From an uncultured Acidobacteriota bacterium (GTDB taxonomy: Bacteria > Acidobacteriota > Blastocatellia > Pyrinomonadales > Pyrinomonadaceae): DNA of 64,000 bases. Where the stretch lies: assembly GCA_937859595.1 (NCBI GenBank), contig CALMAH010000017.1, positions 1 to 64,000 of the forward strand, read 5' to 3'. The translations under genes were made by a program, and so were the position numbers. Positions 17,321-26,602 of this stretch are shown in pieces (position 1 is the stretch's first letter; the number at the start of each line of letters is the position of its first letter). Below the pieces are notes generated by a model. It was not told where the DNA came from, searched no databases, and saw only the letters and a program-made list of their open reading frames with translations.

Positions 17321-18157
17321 TTAAGGCATTTCGAGAGCTTTCGCACGAATTTCTGCTTTCTGCGCTTCGGTTAGGCGGCCGTATTCGTAGATGGCGTTTT
17401 CCCAGGTGCCGTACATCGCGTTGGGCAGCACTATCCAGCGTTTGCCCCATTCGTCACGGTAGCGGTCGGTCTCTGCAAACCGGTCGGCGACCGACTTGTG
17501 TTCAAATACGTCGGAAAAGTCATCTAGGTTATCGCCCAAGAGCATAACGACCCGGTACTTTTGGCCGACATATTCTCGCCGGGGTGTTTTCGTCGAAACG
17601 TTGTTGCCTGCCTCATCTTTTTGACGCAGCAAAACGTTGTATTCGTCAATGTCCCTGAAACCAACAGCCCGCAGGTTGTCTATAGTGGCCTGTTTCTGGA
17701 CCTCGTCGCGGTTTGAGACGTAAAATACCTTGACGCCTCTGGACACAGCATAATTTAAGAACTCGACTGCTCCGGGAATGGCTCGCGCCTTTCGCATCTC
17801 GCCCCAGGCATACCAATCCGGCATATTGAAAGGTGTTCCGGTCTTGATGCTGTGTGCTTGAGCGGGCGAGTTATCAAGCACAGTTTCGTCGACATCGACG
17901 ATTATCGCTCGCGGACGTCCCCGCTCCGCTTTCGATAGCCTGCGAACGCTCTTCCGGTCAAGATCGGCATCCAGACGTAACCTCGCCAGATTAAATGCCT
18001 GATAGGCAAGAGCACGATATTCTGCAGCCTTCTGTTGGTAGAGCACCGCAGCAACCTGATATTCGAGGTCCGCCGCCTGGCGTTCGGGGGTCTGCGAATA
18101 TGTGCCGAGCAAGAAAACAGTTAAGATTAGAAAGCTCAGACAAATAGTTTTTCTCAT
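17321..18157 (-). CDS. secreted HAD acid phosphatase, lipoprotein e(P4)/class B-like
   Basis: A 278-residue protein with a signal peptide (LSFLILTVFLLGTYSQ). The phosphatase motif I is IIVDVDETVLDNSP, with DxDxT nucleophile and acid/base aspartates, and the closing motif is LLGDNLDDFSD. It would hydrolyse nucleotides or phosphomonoesters in the periplasm. There is no lipobox cysteine at the cleavage region, so it may be soluble rather than lipidated. Confidence 0.85.
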   Translation of the reverse strand: MRKTICLSFLILTVFLLGTYSQTPERQAADLEYQVAAVLYQQKAAEYRALAYQAFNLARLRLDADLDRKSVRRLSKAERGRPRAIIVDVDETVLDNSPAQAHSIKTGTPFNMPDWYAWGEMRKARAIPGAVEFLNYAVSRGVKVFYVSNRDEVQKQATIDNLRAVGFRDIDEYNVLLRQKDEAGNNVSTKTPRREYVGQKYRVVMLLGDNLDDFSDVFEHKSVADRFAETDRYRDEWGKRWIVLPNAMYGTWENAIYEYGRLTEAQKAEIRAKALEMP

Positions 18158-18184
18158 GGTTTACATCTGATTATAAGCTGAATT

Positions 18185-18367
18185 ATGCAGAAAAAAAATC
18201 AGCCCGACCCGACGAAGCAGAAGCCTGAAGACGGAACTCTGGCCGACGACCAGGCAAAGCGGGGATATTATTACGATGATGCCTACGGCTATGAGGACTA
18301 CGACCCGGGACCGGACGATGATATCGGTAATGGAGACGACCCTTGCCGCGACTTCGGGAACGAGTAG
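18185..18367 (+). CDS. small acidic Asp/Tyr/Gly-rich protein
   Basis: A 60-residue reading, divergent from the phosphatase (27 bp between starts) and ending three bases before the convergent MATE stop. Its composition is strongly acidic (GYYYDDAYGYEDYDPG, DDDIGNGDDP). No RBS of good quality and no family are seen. It may be genuine because it fills the gap exactly, but it could be a chance frame. Confidence 0.4.
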   Translation: MQKKNQPDPTKQKPEDGTLADDQAKRGYYYDDAYGYEDYDPGPDDDIGNGDDPCRDFGNE

Positions 18368-18370
18368 TGA

Positions 18371-19843
18371 TCAATTTGGACTTACCGAAATATCAACCGC
18401 AATATGCTGCCATTTGCCCTGGCGGAATTTCAAGTAACTTAGTGCAAAGCGGGTAAAGTGGCCCGCGAGTATGGCGGCCCATATGTGGATCGGTTCGAGG
18501 CCGATGGTCTGGTCCAGGACAAAGCAGATGCCCAGCGGAATGGCCACTTGCGAGATCAGAGAGATATATAGTGGGCTTTTCGTATCCCCCGTTCCCTGTA
18601 GGCCGCCAGTATAGGTAAGTGCGGCGGAGATGAACAGGCCGGAGATGCTCAATATACGAAGCAGCTGACTCCCAAGTTCGATGACCGCGGGTTCCTTGTC
18701 CATCCCGAAAAATCCGAGAAGGGCCTCAGGAAAGAAAAAGAAGAAGAGGCCGAGAAACGCCGATCCGGCAATACCGAACTTCGCGGCTGTGTGCACCGCC
18801 TTCAACGCTCGGTCCGGATTTCCCGCGCCGAGATTTTGTCCGGCTACTGCCGCGGCGGCTCCCATAAGTCCAACCGATGTCCACGTGATCAGCGAGAAGA
18901 TCTGGCCATATGCGACGGCAAATGCCGCCTGTGCGGCCGCACTCTGAGCAAGTGAGCCGATAAAGGCGAGCAGCAACACCCCGCCGACATTCATTGCCAC
19001 CCCCTGAATGCCGGTAGGAAGGCCAAACTTGAATATCTGCCGAATAATGCCCCAGTCCGGCCGATAACCAAGACCCTTTGGGAAGGACACGACCCAGCCG
19101 CCGTTCACAAGTTTGAAAAGGGCATACGCGGCAACAACACCGCTCGCGATGCTCGTGCCCATTGCGGCGCCTGCGGTGCCGAATGACGGGATCGGCCCAA
19201 GCCCTCTGATCAGGATCACGTTCAATACCAAATTGAGAACGGTCATCACCAGGCCAAGGACCATCGGTGTCCGAGCGTCTCCCGCCGAACGCAGTGCCCC
19301 GCTGAGCATAAAATAGACCAAAAGCCCAAGGCTGAAAACAAATGTGATCCTGAGATAGGGAAGAGCTTCGGCCTTCACGCCGGGTTGTGCGTTGACCAGG
19401 TCGAGCAAATAGGGAGAAGCGAAATAGCCTACCGGTGCCATGATCCCGACGGAGATAACAATGGCCGTTAGAAACGCCTGATAGACGGTGCGGTCAACCT
19501 TAAGCTCCTCTCCGGCACCGGCAAAGCGGGCGACCAGGATACTCATTCCGGTGAAAAGGGAAGATATAAAGACGATGACTACCAGAAATATCTGCCAGCT
19601 GACACCGATGGCGGCATTAGCCTCAAAACCGACCACGCGCCCGACAACGACATGATCGACGATCGACTGCAGGCCGGCGATCATATTAGCCAGCATTGTG
19701 GGCCAGGCTATCTTCCAGACGGCACGGCTTAGCGGGCCCTCGACGATGGAGCGGTCGTATCGCGACGGCGTCGGAGCAGGCGTCTCTTCGACAGGATCCC
19801 CCTGTTGTTTAGGGTCGGGCTTACTGTTCGACGCTTCGGTCAT
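18371..19843 (-). CDS. MATE-family multidrug/Na+ efflux transporter
   Basis: A 490-residue inner-membrane protein with about twelve helices in two related halves. It has a charged N-terminal extension (PKQQGDPVEETPAPTPSRYD) of about 40 residues ahead of the first helix. Signature elements include WPTMLANMIAGLQSIVDHVV near residues 48-67 and SGALRSAGDARTPM at about 180-193. It likely exports cationic compounds in exchange for Na+ or H+. The substrate is unknown. Confidence 0.9.
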   Translation of the reverse strand: MTEASNSKPDPKQQGDPVEETPAPTPSRYDRSIVEGPLSRAVWKIAWPTMLANMIAGLQSIVDHVVVGRVVGFEANAAIGVSWQIFLVVIVFISSLFTGMSILVARFAGAGEELKVDRTVYQAFLTAIVISVGIMAPVGYFASPYLLDLVNAQPGVKAEALPYLRITFVFSLGLLVYFMLSGALRSAGDARTPMVLGLVMTVLNLVLNVILIRGLGPIPSFGTAGAAMGTSIASGVVAAYALFKLVNGGWVVSFPKGLGYRPDWGIIRQIFKFGLPTGIQGVAMNVGGVLLLAFIGSLAQSAAAQAAFAVAYGQIFSLITWTSVGLMGAAAAVAGQNLGAGNPDRALKAVHTAAKFGIAGSAFLGLFFFFFPEALLGFFGMDKEPAVIELGSQLLRILSISGLFISAALTYTGGLQGTGDTKSPLYISLISQVAIPLGICFVLDQTIGLEPIHIWAAILAGHFTRFALSYLKFRQGKWQHIAVDISVSPN

Positions 19844-19901
19844 AGAAAGGGAATCGATCTCGAAAGGTATACGCGATTATAAGCCCTAAATGGACAAAGG
19901 G

Positions 19902-20264
19902 CTAAAGGTCAACCAAGATCTTGAACCCGCCGTAGACCATTCTCTTGTAATCGAAGACCGGTTTATCGCCCATCATATCTTCAAGCTCCTTGTCCCTGAA
20001 GATCGCTTTCATCGCTTTGTTGCGCTGAGCTTCCGATCGAAATTCAACTGAAGCGTAAACGATCGTTTCCCCGGGTTTCAACTTGACGGACTTTGTGAAT
20101 GGCAAGATCCCGCCCTCGACATTCAGATCTGATGCAACATATTCGCGGTAACGAAGGGCCCCGTGTTTAATAAAGACCTTGCCGGCCTTAGAGGCTAACT
20201 TTTTATAGGCCGCGACATTTTCTTCGGGAATCGGAAGCAGGTAAACATCAACGTATTTGGACAT
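19902..20264 (-). CDS. DUF1428 family protein
   Basis: A 120-residue protein begun at ATG (MSKYVDVYLLPIPEENVAAY) rather than an upstream non-ATG start. The YVDVYLLP start, the central ALRYREYVASD and the C-terminal DYKRMVYGGF match the DUF1428/YbaA family, a dimeric alpha/beta-barrel fold of unknown function. It is the last gene of the AHSA1/VOC operon. Confidence 0.8.
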   Translation of the reverse strand: MSKYVDVYLLPIPEENVAAYKKLASKAGKVFIKHGALRYREYVASDLNVEGGILPFTKSVKLKPGETIVYASVEFRSEAQRNKAMKAIFRDKELEDMMGDKPVFDYKRMVYGGFKILVDL

Positions 20265-20329
20265 TTCATTCAAAAGCGCCGCACCCGCCATAAGCGGGTG
20301 CAACGGCAAACCTCCCAGTTATTAAAGAT

Positions 20330-20704
20330 TTACGGTTTAAGGAGTTCGACGTATCTGTCCCTATAGTAGTAGGCGAGAAACAACATCGCAAGAAAGAGGA
20401 AGATCGCGATACCGAGCCCCTCCTGCGCGAGGAATAGATGTACGAGGAAAATGTGGATAACGACAGGCGCGAGGATCACAAGCGCCAAAGGAACGAAGCG
20501 TCCCGAAACCAATGCAATGCCGCAGATCAATTCTGTTCCTTTCAAAAACGGAAAGAAATAACCCGCTGCGGCAAGCCCCTCATTGAACTCCTTTATCGGC
20601 CCGGTCATCGGAGGAGGTTTGACGAGGTCAAGGAAATATACAGCGGAAGAAACGATGAAAAGTAACCCAACGAGAGTGCGAACGATCAGCATTGCGATCT
20701 TCAT
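20330..20704 (-). CDS. DoxX-family membrane protein
   Basis: A 124-residue protein with four hydrophobic helices. The ATG is preceded by GGAGAA. LIVRTLVGLLFIVSSAVYF and KGTELICGIALVSGRFVPLA are the DoxX-like helices. DoxX relatives are accessory membrane proteins, often next to oxidative or thiol-stress genes. The role here is unknown. Confidence 0.75.
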   Translation of the reverse strand: MKIAMLIVRTLVGLLFIVSSAVYFLDLVKPPPMTGPIKEFNEGLAAAGYFFPFLKGTELICGIALVSGRFVPLALVILAPVVIHIFLVHLFLAQEGLGIAIFLFLAMLFLAYYYRDRYVELLKP

Positions 20705-20740
20705 AATGTTCTCCAAACTGAAACGAGACTATTTCTGTTT

Positions 20741-21214
20741 TTAGCCGTCAGGCGTCGATACGTAATCCCCGAGGCGATCCAGGCATTGACTCCAGCCGCC
20801 GATGTGCTCATCCCTGTAATCAGCCGACTCGAAGCCAGTGTGAGTAAGTGTGAATTCGGTTCTGCCCTCGCGATCGGTGAATTCGACGGTGACGACCGTG
20901 TCGCAGAGGGGCTTTCCGGAAGTGTCTTCACGTATCCAAGTGAATGATATTCTGCCGGGTTCGTCGATCTCACGATAGATGCCCGTGACCCAGTGATCCT
21001 CGCCTTCGGGCGAACGCATACAAAAACGATACGCCCCGCCGACGCGAAAATCCATCTCGCAAAAGGGCAGCGAGAAATCGTTGGGCCCCCACCAGTTGAC
21101 GATGTGCTTTGGCTGAGACCAGACCTCAAAAAGGAGGTCACGAGGGGCGTCAAAGACCCGCTTCAAAACAAGAGCGGCACCACTCTTTTCCTGCATAGCT
21201 GCAACGTGGTTCAT
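20741..21214 (-). CDS. AHSA1/SRPBCC-domain protein (1 of 3)
   Basis: A 157-residue single START/Bet v 1-like domain. LKRVFDAPRDLLFEVWSQPK and HIVNWWGPNDFSLP are the family's start, and HTGFESADYRDEHIGGWSQC its end. ATG at 21214 is preferred over TTG at 21220. Members bind small hydrophobic ligands and commonly accompany ArsR regulators. It lies between two DoxX-type genes. Confidence 0.85.
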   Translation of the reverse strand: MNHVAAMQEKSGAALVLKRVFDAPRDLLFEVWSQPKHIVNWWGPNDFSLPFCEMDFRVGGAYRFCMRSPEGEDHWVTGIYREIDEPGRISFTWIREDTSGKPLCDTVVTVEFTDREGRTEFTLTHTGFESADYRDEHIGGWSQCLDRLGDYVSTPDG

Positions 21215-21235
21215 ACGCAAATGAACTTTGTCAGG

Positions 21236-21628
21236 CTAATTCCTGAAAGGCAATAGCTCCCTCAGCTTTGCATCTCTCAGGTATAAACCCAGCCAAACGA
21301 AGATACCCACATAGACTGGAAAGAGAATATTAGTGAACAAAGGAGTCTCAGCCCTAAAATTTGTCGCCACAGCTCCTCCGAGATAGCCGGTGAGCAAGAC
21401 CGCACCGAGAACTGCGGTTCTTGGTATCAAATATAATACGAGACAAATGAGCAGAATTGCGCCGATCGTTACGATCTGATGTTCGCCGTAACCGAGACCG
21501 ACGGTGGTCTCAACGACGGGTTCGGGCCTGACGAATTTCATGACCGCGTCCATAAGGAGAAACAACGTCGGAAGTGCGGTAATGATGTATCCTGCCCATG
21601 GCCGTTTTGTGGTGTTCGTTTCAGTCAT
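21236..21628 (-). CDS. DoxX-like membrane protein (second)
   Basis: A 130-residue protein with four membrane helices; YIITALPTLFLLMDAVMKF and RTAVLGAVLLTGYLGGAVAT are typical of the DoxX_2 group. Its start overlaps the upstream AHSA1 gene by eight bases, so translation is coupled. Confidence 0.8.
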   Translation of the reverse strand: MTETNTTKRPWAGYIITALPTLFLLMDAVMKFVRPEPVVETTVGLGYGEHQIVTIGAILLICLVLYLIPRTAVLGAVLLTGYLGGAVATNFRAETPLFTNILFPVYVGIFVWLGLYLRDAKLRELLPFRN

Positions 21629-22139
21629 TTTGTATTGTCGCTCCTTTTTCCAGCTCTTCTGCCAGACGGTTCAGGCTTTGCTGCCAGCCTTCAATAAAGC
21701 CTTCATTTCGTGCAGCAACTCGATGCTCTTCAGACGCCAGAAGCGTGTGGATCGTGAGTTCGGTCTGTTCGCCGAGCTCGGCGAAGGTCACGGTTACCGT
21801 AGCTTCAGGCGGGATGCCCGCACCGCATCCGGCCGGTTCGTTAGGCGGCCCGTCGTAAACAATGCGTTCGGGTTCGGTTATTTCGCGAAACGTGCCCTTG
21901 CATGGATATATGTTCCCGTCGGGGCCATTCAGATTAATGAGAAAGCTTCCGCCCGGTCGAAGATCGACCTCGCAGGGAGGCGCGTCAAATCCACGCGGTC
22001 CCCACCAAAGCGAAATATGATTCGGGTCGGTCCATGCCTTCCATACCAGCTTTCGAGGTGCGTCAAAGATGCGTGATATGACTATCTCACGGTCGCCCGT
22101 GATCTCGGCTGAGACGTTCTGTTCGGGTGTCATATTCAT
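21621..22139 (-). CDS. AHSA1/SRPBCC-domain protein (2 of 3)
   Basis: A 172-residue paralogue of the flanking SRPBCC genes. ISRIFDAPRKLVWKAWTDPN, HISLWWGPRGFDAP and GFIEGWQQSLNRLAEEL show the full fold. The start could be either of two ATGs two codons apart; the first is used. Confidence 0.87.
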   Translation of the reverse strand: MNMTPEQNVSAEITGDREIVISRIFDAPRKLVWKAWTDPNHISLWWGPRGFDAPPCEVDLRPGGSFLINLNGPDGNIYPCKGTFREITEPERIVYDGPPNEPAGCGAGIPPEATVTVTFAELGEQTELTIHTLLASEEHRVAARNEGFIEGWQQSLNRLAEELEKGATIQND

Positions 22140-22185
22140 ATCGCCTTGTATTCTCTCATCTTTTCGAAGATGTCTGCTAGACTAG

Positions 22186-22668
22186 CTAACTCTCGGCCGC
22201 TTCAAGTACGATCTTCAGATCTATCTTCTTCATTGTCATCACGGCCTGCATCGCTTTTTGTGAGCGTTCGCCGCCGGATCTTAGTATTTCGATCAGTTGG
22301 TTCGGTATTACTTGCCATGAGAGGCCGTATTTGTCTTTTAGCCAGCCGCACATCGATTCCTGCCCGCCATCGGCGGTGAGTCGTTCCCAATAATAATCGA
22401 CCTCTTCCTGCGATTCGCACGAAATGGCAAAAGAGACCGCCTCGGTGAACTTGAACATCGGGCCGCCGTTAAGGCCGACGAAATGCTGGCCATTCAAGAC
22501 GAAATCAACGGTCAGCGCCGAGCCGGCGGGGCGGGCGGCATTCGCCGCTGTAGCCTCGTCATAGCGGGTTACGGTGCCGACAGATGAGTCCTTGAATATG
22601 GAAGTGTAGAACCGAGCCGCCTCTTCGGCCTGATCGTCGAACCAGAGAAACGGTGTTATCTTTTGCAT
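22186..22668 (-). CDS. VOC-family protein, PhnB-like (1 of 2)
   Basis: A 160-residue protein of the vicinal-oxygen-chelate superfamily. ITPFLWFDDQAEEAARFYTS opens the first module and NGQHFVGLNGGPMFKFTEAV lies in the middle, as in 3-demethylubiquinone methyltransferase-like VOC proteins. The enzymatic reaction is not predictable. It follows the third AHSA1 gene by six bases. Confidence 0.85.
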   Translation of the reverse strand: MQKITPFLWFDDQAEEAARFYTSIFKDSSVGTVTRYDEATAANAARPAGSALTVDFVLNGQHFVGLNGGPMFKFTEAVSFAISCESQEEVDYYWERLTADGGQESMCGWLKDKYGLSWQVIPNQLIEILRSGGERSQKAMQAVMTMKKIDLKIVLEAAES

Positions 22669-22674
22669 TTTTCT

Positions 22675-23178
22675 TTAGCCTCCAGTGTGGACCGCGGCCA
22701 GATATTCGAACAGGCAATCGAGGGTTGAGTTCCAGCCTTCGACGACGCCCATTTCCTCGTGACGTTTGCGGTCTTCTTCGGTAGCGTACGAGATCGTCAG
22801 CTTCAACCGGCAACGCTCCCCAATATCTTCAAGCTCGACGGTGGTGACCATTCCCTCCGGCAGTCTTACGTTCTTGAATGCCTCGATCTGGTCGATGCCC
22901 TCACCGAATTCATCGGAAGTGACCAATTTCCTGGGAGCATCGATCTTAAGAAAGATGCCCTTTGACGGATATTCCGTGCCATCCGGGCCGACCATCGTAT
23001 GGCGGATCTCGCCTCCCTCGATGAATTCAAGATGATCGACGCGAGTGTCAAAACCCTTGGGTCCGAACCATTTCTCTATGTGTTCCTTTTCGGTCCAAAC
23101 GCCCCAAACCAGATCGCGCGGAGCGTCAAACTCGCGCACTATGATCACTTCTTTACCTTCGATCGCTGCAGCATTCAC
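22675..23178 (-). CDS. AHSA1/SRPBCC-domain protein (3 of 3)
   Basis: A 167-residue single SRPBCC domain: VREFDAPRDLVWGVWTEKEH, then KWFGPKGFDT, then the closing HEEMGVVEGWNSTLDCLFEY. It has an AGGAG ribosome-binding site and lies directly after the ArsR gene, a very common pairing. Confidence 0.87.
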   Translation of the reverse strand: MNAAAIEGKEVIIVREFDAPRDLVWGVWTEKEHIEKWFGPKGFDTRVDHLEFIEGGEIRHTMVGPDGTEYPSKGIFLKIDAPRKLVTSDEFGEGIDQIEAFKNVRLPEGMVTTVELEDIGERCRLKLTISYATEEDRKRHEEMGVVEGWNSTLDCLFEYLAAVHTGG

Positions 23179-23215
23179 AATTTCTCCTTTGCAGTGATGG
23201 TTGCGTCATAGATCT

Positions 23216-23620
23216 CTACGATCTCACCTCACCGCGCTTTTTACGTCTCCCGTTCTTCTGCTTCTTCTCCGATTCAGTGTCCTTGGCGGCGTTTGCCCTT
23301 AATACCTTTAGATATGCATCAAGTCGGTCGAGGCTTTCTTCCCAAAACTTTCTATATTGATCGACCCAGTCTGCTGCCTCTTTCAGCGGTGCGGCGTCAA
23401 GATAGCACGGGCGCCATTGCGCCTTTCGGCCGCGGCGGATAAGCCGAGCACGTTCGAGCACTTTGAGGTGCTTGGTAACAGCCGGCATTGTCATCTTCAT
23501 CGGCTTTGCGAGTTCCGTGACGGTGGCCTCGCCCGACGCCAGCCGAGCTAAAATGGCCCGGCGGGTCGGGTCGGCAAGTGCCGCAAATGTGCTGCTGAGC
23601 CTGTCTGTACTTGACTGCAT
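23216..23620 (-). CDS. ArsR-family transcriptional regulator
   Basis: A 134-residue winged-helix repressor, started at ATG; an in-frame TTG at 23659 would add 13 residues. LADPTRRAILARLASGEATV leads into the helix-turn-helix TELAKPMKMTMPAVTKHLKV. There are no CXC metal-binding cysteines, so it belongs to the non-metal, AHSA1-linked ArsR group. The Lys-rich C-terminus (KKQKNGRRKKRGEVRS) is unusual. It probably represses the whole operon through the repeats at 24520-24551. Confidence 0.9.
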   Translation of the reverse strand: MQSSTDRLSSTFAALADPTRRAILARLASGEATVTELAKPMKMTMPAVTKHLKVLERARLIRRGRKAQWRPCYLDAAPLKEAADWVDQYRKFWEESLDRLDAYLKVLRANAAKDTESEKKQKNGRRKKRGEVRS

Positions 23621-23662
23621 AAGTTCGAATATTGTGCAGGCGTCTTTTAATGACGGCAAGGA

Positions 23663-24049
23663 CTAGGCGGCGACCGCATCGGTCGTGCCGGCATCCTGAT
23701 GTCTAATGACATATGAAAGCATCTCTGACACCTTGTCTCCCGTGAATTCGTAAATGTCACAATATGAGTAAGACATCTCTGCTCCATCGGGATCTTTCAT
23801 AGTCATGTCCCCGCAGCAAACTGCGGATGAACTGGTCAAGAACATCTTGTCTACAGAAAATACAGGCGGTTCGGGGCATTTCATTTCTTCAAGAAATGCT
23901 CTTATCGACTCCTTGCCGGAAGTCGTCTTGTGGCCGACCATGTTCCATCTGATCGATTCTGTGCAATGCTTCAGAAAGCTCTCGGTGTCGTTTCGGGCGA
24001 ATGCCCCGTTAATCTCATCTACGATCTCTTTGATCTTTGTGTCAGTCAT
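23663..24049 (-). CDS. SnoaL/NTF2-like domain protein
   Basis: A 128-residue NTF2-like fold: a helix (KEIVDEINGAFARNDTESFL) followed by strands ending in FTGDKVSEMLSYV. Such proteins serve as ligand-binding or small-molecule isomerase scaffolds; function is unknown here. A GAGGAG ribosome-binding site is present. It ends 42 bp before the ArsR ATG. Confidence 0.8.
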   Translation of the reverse strand: MTDTKIKEIVDEINGAFARNDTESFLKHCTESIRWNMVGHKTTSGKESIRAFLEEMKCPEPPVFSVDKMFLTSSSAVCCGDMTMKDPDGAEMSYSYCDIYEFTGDKVSEMLSYVIRHQDAGTTDAVAA

Positions 24050-24052
24050 TTT

Positions 24053-24499
24053 TCACTTCTCCTCTTTGTTTTCAACATTGATAAGCCAGTTGATGCCAAA
24101 CTTATCTTCAAAAGCCCCAAAATAGCCGCCCCAGAAGGCGTCTGCCAAAGGCATTTGAACCTGACCGCCTTCTGAGAGCCCGGCGAATAGACGGTCTGCC
24201 TCTACGCGAGTTCCGGGGCCGAGCGCGATCGTAATGTTGTTCCCTGGAGTCATTTTCGGTCCGAGGCCGTCGATCGCGTCCGAGGCCATTATCACGTTTC
24301 CGTCAGAAATCGGAAGTGCCATGTGCATCACTTTGTCCTTTGCACCATCGGGAAGTTTGAACTCGCCTTCCTCACAGCCCGGAGCCTCGCCCCATCGCAT
24401 TACAGGGCCCATGAACTCGCCACCGAAAACCGACCGGTAAAAGTTCATTGCCTCTTCACAATTGCCGCTAAAGTTTATGTATGGATTTACGTTTGTCAT
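24053..24499 (-). CDS. VOC-family protein, PhnB-like (2 of 2)
   Basis: A 148-residue glyoxalase/PhnB-type protein that is the first gene of the operon. NVNPYINFSGNCEEAMNFYR and WGGYFGAFEDKFGINWLINV are the two family signatures. AGGAGC precedes the ATG. It is three bases from the SnoaL-like gene. Confidence 0.87.
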   Translation of the reverse strand: MTNVNPYINFSGNCEEAMNFYRSVFGGEFMGPVMRWGEAPGCEEGEFKLPDGAKDKVMHMALPISDGNVIMASDAIDGLGPKMTPGNNITIALGPGTRVEADRLFAGLSEGGQVQMPLADAFWGGYFGAFEDKFGINWLINVENKEEK

Positions 24500-24519
24500 A
24501 TCATCGCTCCTGTCGTGAT

Positions 24520-24551
24520 TAACTAAGTGGTTAAGTAACTAAATGGTAAAA
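24520..24551 (-). promoter_or_regulatory. likely ArsR operator, two direct repeats
   Basis: Two adjacent 16-bp repeats, TAACTAAGTGGTTAAG (24520-24535) and TAACTAAATGGTAAAA (24536-24551), match at 13 positions. They start inside the -10 element and cover the expected transcription start of the operon, the position of a self-regulating repressor site. Confidence 0.7.
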
Positions 24552-24576
24552 TATCAGAGATGAGAATGCCTGTCAA
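24548..24576 (-). promoter_or_regulatory. sigma-70 promoter of the AHSA1/VOC operon
   Basis: On the minus strand TTGACA (24576-24571), a 17-nt spacer and TATTTT (24553-24548) form a near-consensus promoter about 45 bp ahead of the first start codon at 24499. Confidence 0.75.
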
Positions 24577-24625
24577 GAGTCCAAAGGAAAAACGGGCTCT
24601 TGGCGGTCAAAAGATAAAAGAAGGG

Positions 24626-26446
24626 TTATTTTTTGGGACGTTCGTTGGACTTTAGGACCCGTTTGCGGAGCCGGATGGCTTTCGGTGTGACCTCAATGAG
24701 TTCGTCATCGGCGATAAATTCGAGGGCGCGTTCCAGTGACATTTCGCGAACCGGGACCAGCCTCATCGCCTCGTCCGCGGATGTGGTGCGCATATTGGTG
24801 AGTTTCTTTTCCTTGATGGCGTTTACATCGAGATCGACAGCCCGTGCATTTTCACCGACTATCATTCCTTCGTAAACTTTCGTACCGGGCTTGATGAAGA
24901 GCGTGCCGCGCTCCTGCAGATTATAGAGAGCGTAAGTGGTTGCTTCGCCCATACGGTCGGAAACGAGCGATCCCGTCGAGCGGTTCTTCATTTCGCCCTG
25001 CCATTTGTCGAAACGGAGGAAAAGAGTATTGAGCAATCCGGTACCTTTAGTTTCTGTCAGGAACTCGCCGCGAAATCCGATCAGGCCGCGGGACGGTATC
25101 TCGTACTCGAGCCGAACGCGACCCGAGCCGTTGTTGATCATTTTTGTCATCTGGCCCTTACGGCGGCCTAGTGCTTCGGTCACAACGCCGATAAATTCTT
25201 CGGGTACATCGATGACAACCTGCTCGAACGGTTCGAGTTTTTCACCGGTGGATTCGTCGAGTTTTGTGATCACCTCGGGTTTCGAGACCTGGACCTCATA
25301 TCCCTCACGACGCATCATTTCGATCAGGATGGCGAGCTGGAGTTCGCCGCGTCCCGATACCTTGAACTGTTCTGCCGCGTCGGTTTCGCTTACCCGAAGC
25401 GCGACGTTTCCAAGAAGTTCTTTCTCAAGACGATCCTTGATCTGGCGGGAGGTGACAAACTTGCCGTCAATACCCGAAAAGGGGGAAGTATTCACTCCAA
25501 AGATCATCGAGATCGTAGGCTCGTCCACTGCGATGACCGGAAGCGGGCGCGGATTTTCGACCGTCGTAATGGTCTCTCCGATCTCTACATCGTCAAATCC
25601 GGCAAGTGCTACGATCTCACCGGTTCCTGCGGAATCGACACTGGTTCGCTCAAGGCCTTCAAAAACGAAAAGTTCTTTGACGCGGGTCTTCTGGGTCGAA
25701 CCGTCACGCTTAGCTACGATCACTTCTTGGCCCTTTGCGATGTCGCCGGAAAAAATGCGGCCGATCGCGAGCCTGCCGACAAAGGGGTTGTAATCAATAT
25801 TCGCGACCAGCAGTTGGAGCGCGTCCTCCCGGAGGGCCATAGGGGCCGGTATCGTCTCGATGATCCGGTCGAGAAGCGGCTTGAGGCTGGTCGATGGCTC
25901 GTCCGGAGAGTCTTTCGCGATCCCATCGCGCGAGATCGCGTAAAGTATTGGGAACTCGATCTGGTCATCGGTTGCGCCGAGATCGATAAAAAGATCGTAG
26001 ATCTCGTTCACAACCTCTTCCGGGCGGGCGTCCTGCCGATCCATTTTATTAACGACGGCGATCGCCGGAAGCTTCAATTCCAGAGCCTTTCTAAGTACGA
26101 AACGTGTCTGCGGGAGGCAGCCTTCGGCAGCGTCAACCAGGAGAACGATGCCGTCCACCATCTTTAATACCCGTTCGACCTCGCCGCCGAAATCCGCGTG
26201 GCCCGGGGTATCTACGATATTGATCTTAAATTCGCCATGCCTCACCGAGGTGTTCTTGGCCATTATCGTGATGCCGCGTTCGCGTTCCAGGTCCATTGAG
26301 TCCATCACGCGTTCCACAACTTCCTGGTTCTCGCGAAAGGTACCCGATTGTTTGAGCATCGCGTCGACAAGGGTCGTTTTTCCGTGGTCCACGTGGGCGA
26401 TGATCGCGATGTTGCGAATAAGCTCTGAGCCGGTCATAGTTACCAT
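24626..26446 (-). CDS. typA: ribosome-associated GTPase TypA/BipA
   Basis: Translational GTPase of 606 residues if begun at [20 protein letters not shown]; an ATG three codons later is equally possible. The G1 motif AHVDHGKTT, then [20 protein letters not shown] and NKMDR, define the GTPase domain. EF-G-like domains and the BipA-specific C-terminal end ([15 protein letters not shown]) follow. It assists ribosome assembly and stress adaptation. Confidence 0.95.
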   Translation of the reverse strand: MVTMTGSELIRNIAIIAHVDHGKTTLVDAMLKQSGTFRENQEVVERVMDSMDLERERGITIMAKNTSVRHGEFKINIVDTPGHADFGGEVERVLKMVDGIVLLVDAAEGCLPQTRFVLRKALELKLPAIAVVNKMDRQDARPEEVVNEIYDLFIDLGATDDQIEFPILYAISRDGIAKDSPDEPSTSLKPLLDRIIETIPAPMALREDALQLLVANIDYNPFVGRLAIGRIFSGDIAKGQEVIVAKRDGSTQKTRVKELFVFEGLERTSVDSAGTGEIVALAGFDDVEIGETITTVENPRPLPVIAVDEPTISMIFGVNTSPFSGIDGKFVTSRQIKDRLEKELLGNVALRVSETDAAEQFKVSGRGELQLAILIEMMRREGYEVQVSKPEVITKLDESTGEKLEPFEQVVIDVPEEFIGVVTEALGRRKGQMTKMINNGSGRVRLEYEIPSRGLIGFRGEFLTETKGTGLLNTLFLRFDKWQGEMKNRSTGSLVSDRMGEATTYALYNLQERGTLFIKPGTKVYEGMIVGENARAVDLDVNAIKEKKLTNMRTTSADEAMRLVPVREMSLERALEFIADDELIEVTPKAIRLRKRVLKSNERPKK

Positions 26447-26602
26447 TCTGCCATCCAAGGCAAACCGTAATGATGAACGAATCCAGACAGAAAGGCAATC
26501 CTTGCTGCGGATTCTTGCCTGTTGGGAAGCGGCGGGGACGGAGGCGCAAAAATGGCCGGACAACGGTTTGCTGTCCGGCCCATTGGAGGAAAAACGGGTG
26601 GG

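Noticed and set aside
24936..25793. 285-codon open frame on the plus strand
   Set aside because: Antisense of typA; Ser/Thr/Arg-rich shadow of a clear GTPase gene.
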